Assembly (NCBI GenBank): GCA_003523545.1
Contig: DQAM01000121.1
Coordinates: forward strand, 1-7,697
From: Dysgonomonas sp.
GTDB lineage: Bacteria > Bacteroidota > Bacteroidia > Bacteroidales > Dysgonomonadaceae
Direction of reading: 5' to 3'
DNA length: 7,697 nucleotides
The notes under the pieces were generated by a model, which saw only the letters and a program-made list of their open reading frames with translations, did not search any database and had not been told where the DNA came from. The translations under genes and the position numbers were made by a program. The stretch's first letter is position 1, and the number at the start of each line of letters is the position of its first letter. Shown here piece after piece: positions 1 through 5,160 of the stretch.

Positions 1-366
1 AAGATGATGCGACAATACATTAGCAATGTAACTGAAGAGAGAAACTTCGTTCTTACCGATTACCTGCACGATTTTCATAATCTTATCGTGATGCTCTTTA
101 CGGATATATACCGATTTCCCGGTACGGGCAGTGATATTTACTTCCTGTATAAACAGGCTTTCGTAATCGGGAGCCTTGCTCTTTTTCCGTTTATTTTCCT
201 CACGGACTGGCTGTGCTGTTTCTTCTGTACTTTGTACATTCTCTTCGGGTGGAATCAATGGACGTGGTTCGGAACTGGGATTATTCCGCCTGTCCTTGTT
301 TTTGAATGAGGCAATGATAAAGTTTTCATCAATTTCATTCAGGTTTACATCTTTATCTTTCGGCAT
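1..366 (-). CDS. traB: Conjugative-element protein TraB-like (DUF3408 type), 3' part outside window
   Basis: Reading the minus strand from an ATG at 366 gives 122 codons with no stop before position 1, so the C-terminus is missing. Residues 1-65 are charged, low-complexity and probably disordered. Residues 83-122 look like a ribbon-helix-helix DNA-binding unit: a short strand (KSVYIRKE), a helix (HHDKIMKIV), a turn (KNEV) and a second helix (SLFSYIANVL). The start lies 6 bp past the traA stop, so the two genes are probably one transcript. In Bacteroides conjugative transposons a DUF3408-type protein regularly follows the ParA-like TraA; I assign the family and symbol from this context and from the overall look of the protein. 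A role as DNA-binding partner of TraA is inference. No distinctive Shine-Dalgarno is seen. Confidence 0.8.
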   Translation of the reverse strand, partial: MPKDKDVNLNEIDENFIIASFKNKDRRNNPSSEPRPLIPPEENVQSTEETAQPVREENKRKKSKAPDYESLFIQEVNITARTGKSVYIRKEHHDKIMKIVQVIGKNEVSLFSYIANVLSHHL

Positions 367-372
367 AATGGT

Positions 373-1125
373 TTATTTTAAGATTTCCAGTAATTCATCA
401 ATCATAGTATCCAGGTTACTACCTCTCACAAGCGTTTTATCCGCAGGGAAAATCGTGGAACGAAATAGAGCTTTATGGCTAACAGATTGTTCGCGCCGGA
501 AGCGTTTACTGTCAGGAAGGAATGTGTTGAAAACAGGGAAACCGAGTTGTTCGATAACTTCTTCATACACCTGATAGAGTTCAGTTTTCTCCCTGCCATC
601 TACAAGGTTCCATAGCAAGTGAATAGATTTAATTTTCGATTTTCCGGTAGTGACAAGTGTATCATTGATAACGACCACATATTGCAGGGTACTTTCAAGA
701 ACTACCCTGTCCGCACTGATAGGCGCAATAATATAATCCATCTCTTTCAGTGTGCGGATCACCGCCGGATTGTTTGCTGTTCCGGGCAGGTCGAAGAAGA
801 TAAAATCGGGTTGTGTTTCCTTCAGCAATTCGGCGGCATCTTCCAGCGCATTTTCGGGGCTGCTCTCGATTACTGGGTAGGCTTTTTTACTCAGCGATGT
901 AAATTGCTCATACGCCATCAGCTTGTAGAACTCGTCATCCATAGCGGTTTTTAAATCCCGCTCACGCATCTCGGCGATGGAGTGCTGCGGATAGTCGCAG
1001 TCGATCACGGCTACATTGTAGCCTTTTACATAGTGCAGGTAGCTTGCCACCAGTACGGTAAGCGTTGTTTTTCCGGCTCCGCCCTTTTGGGTGGAAAATG
1101 CCACGTTCAATGTTTTCTTTTCCAT
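373..1125 (-). CDS. traA: TraA, ParA/MinD-type P-loop ATPase of a conjugative transposon
   Basis: This 250-residue protein is a ParA/Soj-family ATPase. It has a deviant Walker A motif, KGGAGKT (residues 14-20), a Walker A' strand IDCDYPQ (41-47, with D42 and D44), and a Walker B strand ending in FFDLPG (110-115, D112). There is no N-terminal helix-turn-helix, so it resembles the short ParA proteins of type Ib partition systems. Family knowledge: such ATPases dimerise on ATP, bind DNA non-specifically and position DNA or protein cargo. TraA of Bacteroides conjugative transposons has this fold, but its exact transfer role is not settled. It is first in the minus-strand tra run, with traB 6 bp downstream. 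Its 5' leader runs into the 8-nt repeat array at 1175-1426. The start is chosen because it lies directly before the Walker A strand. Confidence 0.93.
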   Translation of the reverse strand: MEKKTLNVAFSTQKGGAGKTTLTVLVASYLHYVKGYNVAVIDCDYPQHSIAEMRERDLKTAMDDEFYKLMAYEQFTSLSKKAYPVIESSPENALEDAAELLKETQPDFIFFDLPGTANNPAVIRTLKEMDYIIAPISADRVVLESTLQYVVVINDTLVTTGKSKIKSIHLLWNLVDGREKTELYQVYEEVIEQLGFPVFNTFLPDSKRFRREQSVSHKALFRSTIFPADKTLVRGSNLDTMIDELLEILK

Positions 1126-1174
1126 GTTCTGAAATTTTAATGTTTATACTATTTGTATGCTCGGTCAGCTATCT

Positions 1175-1426
1175 GTATAGCCATTCGTCCGTACATCTGT
1201 TTGATTGTCTGCATTTCCAGCTATCCGTCCGTTTAGCTGTTTGTCCGTACAGCCGTTTAGCTGATTAGCCGTTGTGATGTTTAGCTGTTTGGCTGTTGGA
1301 ACGTTTAGCCATTGGAACGTCCGTTTATCCGTTCAATCATATATACGTCTGTTTTTACATAAGGCTGATTGTCTGTTTTTATATCCGTTCAGTTCTCTGT
1401 TGAACTGTCCGACTGTCTGTACATAC
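1175..1426. repeat. Degenerate tandem array with 8-nt period, upstream of traA
   Basis: Cutting the plus strand into 8-mers from 1175 gives 18 units up to 1318. Position 1 is G in 14 of 18, position 2 is T in 17 of 18, and position 8 is a pyrimidine in 18 of 18. The consensus is close to GTTTAGCY. The 7-mer GTTTAGC recurs exactly 24 nt apart at 1231, 1255, 1279 and 1303. After a 4-nt slip (GTCC, 1319-1322) the period resumes from 1323 for about 13 looser units (for example GTCTGTTT at 1347 and 1371). On the minus strand, the sense of traA, units read near RGCTAAAC. It begins about 50 bp upstream of the traA start. Function is unknown; a binding array for a ribbon-helix-helix protein, or a centromere-like site, is inference. 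Confidence 0.85.
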
Positions 1427-1627
1427 AATCAAATACGAAGGCAAATAAACACACTAAAAATGGTGTGATTATGACTTTTTACGTTGGTGGTAGCGAGTTG
1501 CGCCGATTTGGAAGCGAGTGGCTAAGTAGTCTATTGTACAGCTTGTTACTTTACCCAGTAACTTTGCTGCATAAAAGGTCGGCAGGTTTTTCAGCCTCCT
1601 TCTTAACGGTTTTTCGCTCACTCAAAT

Positions 1628-1647
1628 ATCTGTCCCTGCGGACAGAT
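1628..1647 (+). repeat. Perfect 8-bp hairpin followed by a T run
   Basis: ATCTGTCC and GGACAGAT flank a CTGC loop, and T residues (1647-1650) follow. On the plus strand this looks like a small intrinsic terminator. Lying among other oriT dyads and upstream of mobA, it could equally be a single-strand structure used by the relaxosome, or an attenuator in the mob leader. Confidence 0.6.
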
Positions 1648-1720
1648 TTTATTTGCGTCATAGCAAATAGCAAGCTGTGTTTTTTGCTGCACGAAACAAG
1701 TTCTGCTGCAAAAAACGCTT

Positions 1721-1756
1721 GCCCCTCCGGGGGGCGCAACCTCCGAAGTCGGTTGC
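1721..1756 (+). repeat. Paired GC-rich inverted repeats in the oriT candidate
   Basis: Two dyads abut. GCCCC/GGGGC (1721-1735) has a TCCGG loop and can be extended through a bulge to TTGCCCC/GGGGCGCAA. GCAACC/GGTTGC (1736-1756) contains a second nested option, CCGA/TCGG (1743-1752). The outer arms of one overlap the extended arms of the other, so the two folds compete. Abutting dyads of this kind are common relaxosome binding sites near a nic site; that assignment is inference. Confidence 0.65.
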
Positions 1757-1805
1757 TTATAACGAATCATTCGAGCGATGATTTTTAAGACGGCAAGGCT
1801 GCCTG

Positions 1806-1837
1806 ACGACGGATTGTACCACTAAAAAATCCGACGT
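1806..1837 (+). promoter_or_regulatory. mobA: Inverted repeat directly before the mobA start, operator or oriT arm
   Basis: ACGACGGATT (1806-1815) and AATCCGACGT (1828-1837) are complementary at 9 of 10 positions around a 12-nt loop. The right arm ends on the base before the mobA ATG, so folding or protein binding here would cover the ribosome entry site. Autoregulation by the ribbon-helix-helix MobA is a natural possibility. Confidence 0.6.
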
Positions 1838-2275
1838 ATGAAAGAAAATCAAAGTACACCCCGAAAACGGGGTAAAGGGGGTAGAAACCCCAAAAACGAC
1901 CCGGCGAATTACCGTTATTCGGTAAACTTCACCGCAGTGGAACATGCCAGGTTCCTGACGATGTTCGAGCAATCAGGTCTGCAATCGAAAGCTCGTTTCA
2001 TTGCTGCCCGTGTGTTCGGCGATGAGTTCCGTGTTGTAAAAACCGACCGTGCAGCTTTAGAGTATGCCACAAAACTAACATCGTTTTTTGCACAGTTCCG
2101 TGCTGTAGGCGTAAATTATAATCAGACGGTGAAAGAATTGCATTCTAATTATTCGGAGAAAAAAGCACTTGCTCTGCTCTATAAATTGGAAAACGCCACC
2201 AAAGAACTGGCTGAAATTGGTAAGAAAATTGTGGAATTATCAGAAGAGTTTAGAGAAAAATGGTCGCCAAAATAA
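1838..2275 (+). CDS. mobA: MobA, relaxosome accessory DNA-binding protein
   Basis: This 145-residue basic protein has a ribbon-helix-helix-like core: a strand YRYSVNF at 25-31 and helices at about 33-46 and 49-60. A GVNYNQTVKELH block (91-102) follows; this GxNxNQ signature is typical of MobC/MobA mobilization accessory proteins. Residues 107-141 are a charged helix, probably a coiled coil. Its family binds oriT and helps the relaxase open and nick the DNA in the cytoplasm. The stop lies inside the start of mobB (16-bp overlap), which means translational coupling. The ATG at 1838 is chosen because it follows the inverted repeat at 1806-1837 and leaves a typical lysine-rich N-terminus. Named after the CTnDOT/CTn341 mobA, which occupies the same place. 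Confidence 0.88.
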   Translation: MKENQSTPRKRGKGGRNPKNDPANYRYSVNFTAVEHARFLTMFEQSGLQSKARFIAARVFGDEFRVVKTDRAALEYATKLTSFFAQFRAVGVNYNQTVKELHSNYSEKKALALLYKLENATKELAEIGKKIVELSEEFREKWSPK

Positions 2276-3528
2276 ATATCGGTAGTAACCTGTACGGCGC
2301 ATTGTCTTACAATCAGGAAAAGGTGGATGCAGGTTTGGGGAAGATTTTGGGAGCCAATCTTGTCTTCCAACCGGCAGACGGGCATTTCAGTGTTACGGAG
2401 TGTATGAATGATTTTATGCAGTTTGTTCCGGGACATTTCCGCACAGAAGAGCCTGTTTTCCACGTTTCCCTGAATCCTCATAAAGAGGATGTGTTAACGG
2501 ATGAACAACTGGCGGACATCGGCAGGGAATATATGCAGCGGTTAGGGTATGGTGACCAGCCTTACCTGATATTCAAACATGAAGATATTGAGCGGGAACA
2601 TCTGCACATCGTTTCGCTACGGGTAAAAAGCGATGGACGTAAAGTTTTCGACGGGAAAGAGCATGAACGCAGCAAGGCTATTACTATAGAACTGGAAAAG
2701 GAGTATAATCTACATCCGGCTGAAGGGCAAAAGCAGGGTGAACAATGGGAGCTTACCCCGGTGGATGCTTCAAAGGGTAATCTTAAAAAGCAGATTGCAT
2801 CGGTTATAAAACCGTTGGCATCCATGTACAACTTTCAGTCGATGGGTGAATATAAAGCTGTGCTTTCCTTATATAATATACACCTGGAAGAACTAAAAGG
2901 AGAAGTTAAAGGCAAACCGTATCGGGGATTGTTATACTCAGCAATGGATAGTGATGGTAATAAGGTTGGCACACCGTTGAAGTCTTCTATTTTTGGAAAA
3001 ACGGTCGGTTATGACGGATTGGAAAAGCGGATGGCAAAATCTGCCGAGAGGATTAAAACCAAGAATCTGAAAGCCCATACCTTAAAATTCGTAGCTGAAG
3101 CGAAAGCAAGCTGCCGGAGTGAGAGCGAGTTCCGAGCGGAACTGCGGAAGCAGGGTATTCCGATCTTCTTCCGAAGAAATGAAGATGACCGGATATATGG
3201 AGCAACATTTATAGATCATACTACCCGTACTGTATTGAACGGTTCCCGGTTGGGCAAAGAGTTTTCAGCTAATGTGTTTAATGATATGTTTGGCGGTAAG
3301 CAACAAGAAGCCAAACAAAAAATGACAAGTCCGGTAAAAGATTTCTATCAGCAGGCAGAAAATAATACACCCGACAAACAACGAGGGTATAGTCATTCAT
3401 CGGATGATAGTGCAACAGGGGGAATATTCTCAATACTTATGCCGGAGCCAGGGCATCATTCCGAAGATGATAAGCCATTGCCACGCCGTAAGAAAAAGAA
3501 GAAAAGGAGGTATGGGAGGCAGATGTAG
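2260..3528 (+). CDS. mobB: MobB, relaxase (MOBP-like), conjugative mobilization
   Basis: This 422-residue relaxase should nick oriT, stay covalently joined to the 5' end and lead the strand into the recipient. The N-terminus (VAKINIGSNLYGALSYNQEK) is characteristic of Bacteroides MobB; Y17, or less likely Y12, is the probable catalytic tyrosine. The metal-binding histidine motif is KHEDIEREHLHIV, with H107, D109, H114 and H116. The catalytic half spans roughly residues 1-200. The C-terminal part ends in a strongly basic tail (PRRKKKKKRRYGR) likely to contact DNA. The length is normal for the family and no break is seen. Start: the ATG at 2260 overlaps the end of mobA by 16 bp. In CTnDOT and CTn341 the VirD4-type coupling gene mobC follows directly; here it does not. 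Confidence 0.92.
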   Translation: MVAKINIGSNLYGALSYNQEKVDAGLGKILGANLVFQPADGHFSVTECMNDFMQFVPGHFRTEEPVFHVSLNPHKEDVLTDEQLADIGREYMQRLGYGDQPYLIFKHEDIEREHLHIVSLRVKSDGRKVFDGKEHERSKAITIELEKEYNLHPAEGQKQGEQWELTPVDASKGNLKKQIASVIKPLASMYNFQSMGEYKAVLSLYNIHLEELKGEVKGKPYRGLLYSAMDSDGNKVGTPLKSSIFGKTVGYDGLEKRMAKSAERIKTKNLKAHTLKFVAEAKASCRSESEFRAELRKQGIPIFFRRNEDDRIYGATFIDHTTRTVLNGSRLGKEFSANVFNDMFGGKQQEAKQKMTSPVKDFYQQAENNTPDKQRGYSHSSDDSATGGIFSILMPEPGHHSEDDKPLPRRKKKKKRRYGRQM

Positions 3529-3540
3529 TAAAATATATCA

Positions 3541-3556
3541 AAATTATTTATAATTT
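3541..3556. terminator. AT-only palindrome between convergent mobB and zinc-ribbon gene
   Basis: AAATTAT and ATAATTT flank a TT centre. The repeat begins 12 bp after the mobB stop and covers the stop codon of the minus-strand gene. A bidirectional end of transcription would suit the convergent layout, but a stem with no GC pairs is weak, so this is tentative. Confidence 0.3.
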
Positions 3557-3907
3557 GCCTCCAGCTTTTTTTATATACCATCCACCAATCAATTTTAGTA
3601 CATACATATTTTTAGGAATTCTCCAACTCCCATATTTTTCGACATTAAGCTGAATCTTATCGTCTAATTCTTTAACTGCAAATATCTGGCGATATTGGTC
3701 ATTTCTATTCATCAGAATATAATCATCTGGCTTTAAATCTTTTGGCAAAATCCTGATACACGCCTGATCTTTATCTTCCGTTATAATCCTAATATGAACG
3801 TAGCTACCGCACACAGGACAAATCCATGTTTTATCAACATCAAACCGATTTTTACTTTCTTTACATTTAGTACAATAATATTCTTCAGTATAATGAGGTG
3901 TAACCAT
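3548..3907 (-). CDS. Zinc-ribbon protein of unknown function
   Basis: This 119-residue protein has a four-cysteine zinc ribbon: C12-x2-C15 and C30-x2-C33 with the second pair in CPVCG. The rest (about 45-119) is predicted strand-rich, with hydrophobic patches around ILMNR and MYVLKLIGGWYI, and I do not recognise it. No signal peptide or membrane segment is seen, so it is probably cytoplasmic. It is convergent with mobB (19 bp between stops) and divergent from umuD. A good Bacteroides promoter match at 3950-3957 lies about 43 bp upstream and supports it being real. Base use is AT-rich, about 30% GC in 3601-3720 by count, against about 48% in a sampled umuC stretch (5461-5520), which hints at a separate origin. 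A regulatory or nucleic-acid-binding role is only a guess. Confidence 0.7.
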   Translation of the reverse strand: MVTPHYTEEYYCTKCKESKNRFDVDKTWICPVCGSYVHIRIITEDKDQACIRILPKDLKPDDYILMNRNDQYRQIFAVKELDDKIQLNVEKYGSWRIPKNMYVLKLIGGWYIKKAGGKL

Positions 3908-3949
3908 ATAACCATCAAATCAATGAGTGTATTAATAATTTTTGTAACA

Positions 3950-3957
3950 CAAAGATA
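3950..3957 (-). promoter_or_regulatory. Bacteroides-type -7 promoter element for the zinc-ribbon gene
   Basis: On the minus strand the sequence reads TATCTTTG, an exact match to the Bacteroidetes -7 consensus TAnnTTTG. A weak TTGT-containing -33 candidate lies about 20 nt upstream. Transcription would start near 3943, giving a leader of roughly 36 nt before the ATG at 3907. Confidence 0.55.
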
Positions 3958-4172
3958 TTCTTATAAATCAATATAAAACAATACATAAACTCTAAAAACA
4001 TCATTTACAGAGCTATTCTTACATGATTTATTCCATACTTTAATATAATTTGGCTATTTAGCACTTGTTAAAGCGCCCTTTTTATTTCTCTTATTCCGGA
4101 AAAATCTTCTATTATTGTATTACGAAAAAGGAGGTAACAGAAAAATAAGCGGTAAGAACTATTCAAATCAGG

Positions 4173-4187
4173 CGGAATGATATTCCG
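4173..4187. promoter_or_regulatory. Dyad CGGAAT-N3-ATTCCG, candidate operator of the umuDC run
   Basis: Six-base perfect arms surround GAT, and flanking GG/CC extend the dyad through a one-base bulge. It resembles the next dyad (4224-4239); together they fit CGGNAT-N3/4-ATNCCG with centres about 51 bp apart. A damage-response repressor site is inference. It does not match the E. coli LexA box. Confidence 0.4.
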
Positions 4188-4223
4188 TCCAATCAACTAA
4201 TATATACATAAACCTTTAAGTAG

Positions 4224-4239
4224 CGGTATGGAAATACCG
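4224..4239 (+). promoter_or_regulatory. Hairpin CGGTAT-GGAA-ATACCG enclosing the annotated umuD start codon
   Basis: Arms CGGTAT and ATACCG flank GGAA, which as RNA is a GNRA tetraloop. With a G-U pair and two A-T pairs the stem extends to 9 bp (4221-4242). The ATG at 4228-4230 lies in the left arm and loop edge. It could mask translation, act as a DNA operator, or be mere leader sequence if translation starts at the ATG at 4270. Confidence 0.45.
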
Positions 4240-5160
4240 TTACCTGATTTGCTTATACCATACGCAAAGATGAAAGAGACATTCGATCTTTACAGGATTG
4301 AACCGGGAAAACCTGTACATATACCCTATATTGATGACGGAATACCGGCAGGATTCCCTTCACCTGCTCAGGACTATTTACAAGATACCATAGACCTGAA
4401 CGAGACACTTATTTTAAATCCCGGAGCAACATACTTCGCACGGATAAAATCGTATTATCTGTCCGAAGAAGAATTGGAAAAAGGTGACGGTATTCTTATA
4501 GACATATCGTTGCGGCCGATAAATGGTGACCTGGCCTTATGTGTAATAGACGGCGATAGGATGCTGAAGTATATCGAAAGAAAAGGAGGTATTTTCCTTG
4601 TCGAAGGGGCAAGTAAAGAGCGGGTAGAAGTGTGTGAAGACAGTAATGCTTACATATTGGGTATCGTGACCACCATTCTGAAAGTGAGACGTTACAAGGG
4701 ACGGCGCACACTTATTTATGAACCGCGCAGGGAGCCTGATGTGAAACATCTCACCAAACCCAAGAGAGCGATACGCTGGGGTTACAATCCTGATTATAAG
4801 TATGACGTGAAAGGCGTGGTTGACCTGAACGAAGAATTTATCCATAATCCGCTTTCAACCACTTTCGGCAAGGTGGCAGGGTTTTCCCTGCTCGAAGATG
4901 ATATACATGATAACGATTCTGTTATTATTGATTCATCGTTGGAACCGAACAATGGAGATCTCGCTGTTTCATATACCGATGACGGTTTTACACTTAAATA
5001 TATTAAGCAAGATGATTTAGGATTATGGCTACTTCCCGGAAATAGAGAATATAAACCTATTCGCATCACAGAAGAAAATGAATTAATCGTTTGGGGAATC
5101 ATTACCGTATCGGTAAGACAACTCAGACAGCGCAAGCAGAAAGGAAAGAGGAAAAAATGA
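4228..5160 (+). CDS. umuD: Tandem UmuD-UmuD fusion, S24-family SOS mutagenesis protein
   Basis: 310 residues, twice the usual UmuD length (E. coli 139). Two UmuD units start their alignable parts at about 37 and 180, 143 residues apart, and each aligns without gaps to E. coli UmuD as recalled. Unit 1 has the cleavage site A41-G42 before FPSP and lysine K114, but Y77 at the serine position. Unit 2 has S220 (GFSL) and K257, the dyad spaced 37 residues as in E. coli (S60, K97), but W184-G185 and no FPSP at the cleavage position. A basic tail (RQRKQKGKRKK) ends the protein. UmuD normally dimerises, is cut with RecA help, and as UmuD' joins UmuC in Pol V. The stop overlaps the umuC start (ATGA). 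The start is uncertain: M1, or M15 at 4270, which leaves 26 residues before the cut, closer to E. coli UmuD's 24. Confidence 0.9.
   Translation: MEIPLPDLLIPYAKMKETFDLYRIEPGKPVHIPYIDDGIPAGFPSPAQDYLQDTIDLNETLILNPGATYFARIKSYYLSEEELEKGDGILIDISLRPINGDLALCVIDGDRMLKYIERKGGIFLVEGASKERVEVCEDSNAYILGIVTTILKVRRYKGRRTLIYEPRREPDVKHLTKPKRAIRWGYNPDYKYDVKGVVDLNEEFIHNPLSTTFGKVAGFSLLEDDIHDNDSVIIDSSLEPNNGDLAVSYTDDGFTLKYIKQDDLGLWLLPGNREYKPIRITEENELIVWGIITVSVRQLRQRKQKGKRKK
5143..5160 (+). promoter_or_regulatory. umuC: Purine-rich ribosome site and ATGA coupling of umuC to umuD
   Basis: GGAAAGAGGA ends 4 nt before the ATG at 5157, and that ATG overlaps the umuD stop TGA (5158-5160). A second ATG follows at 5160. 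This decides the umuC start in favour of 5157 or 5160 over the in-frame ATG at 5091, and indicates balanced translation of the two proteins. Confidence 0.75.

Larger units (their letters stand above)
1545..1837 (+). other. Probable oriT and mobA leader, a chain of inverted repeats
   Basis: No convincing gene lies here. Nine inverted repeats follow one another: 1545-1562 (6-bp arms), 1628-1647 (8 bp), 1651-1668 (6 bp), 1680-1715 (8 bp, 20-nt loop), 1721-1735 (5 bp, GC only), 1736-1756 (6 bp), 1765-1783 (6 bp), 1792-1803 (4 bp) and 1806-1837 (9 of 10 bp). Just upstream, AGCGAGT is directly repeated at 1492 and 1513, 21 bp or two helical turns apart. In CTnDOT/CTn341-type elements oriT lies immediately upstream of mobA, so position and structure agree. 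The nick site cannot be placed from sequence alone. The stretch 1427-1491 shows only a weak CACAC/GTGTG dyad (1450-1467). Confidence 0.75.
3908..4227. other. AT-rich divergent intergenic region with palindromes
   Basis: 320 bp with no credible gene. GC is very low in part (12 of 60 bases in 3961-4020). Contents: the minus-strand promoter at 3950-3957; TTCCGGAA (4094-4101), a perfect palindrome lying upstream of a 5-of-6 promoter match TATTATTG (4110-4117); an AAGGAGGT purine tract (4129-4136) with no start codon at working distance; and the dyads at 4173-4187 and 4224-4239. The umuD promoter is probably here, but I cannot place it with confidence. Confidence 0.6.

Noticed and set aside
176..954. 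Plus-strand frames opposite traA and traB (176-574 and 619-954)
   Set aside because: They are antisense shadows of clear protein families with intact Walker motifs on the other strand.
1175..1426. CRISPR array
   Set aside because: Units are 8 nt, degenerate and contiguous, without conserved repeats separated by unique spacers, and no cas gene is present.
1551..1739. 62-codon minus-strand frame in the same region
   Set aside because: It lies opposite the previous frame within the dyads, has no motif, and the minus strand here has no promoter match.
1369..1788. 139-codon plus-strand reading frame across the oriT candidate
   Set aside because: It runs through a chain of inverted repeats, shows no recognisable motif, is rich in Ser, Leu and Arg as expected for chance translation, and has no ribosome site; structure explains the region better.
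4129..4200. Strong AAGGAGGT with a leader peptide (ATG at 4177, seven codons, stop at 4198)
   Set aside because: No start codon stands at working distance from the purine tract, and the short frame sits 40 nt away inside a dyad; too weak to call a gene.
5091..5156. Earlier in-frame start for umuC at 5091
   Set aside because: It would add 22 residues encoded inside umuD with no homology, while 5157 has a purine-rich ribosome site and overlaps the umuD stop as ATGA.
4228..5160. Frameshifted or misassembled duplicate of umuD
   Set aside because: The frame is open throughout, the two units differ widely in sequence, and they carry complementary losses, so a recent duplication or assembly error does not fit.
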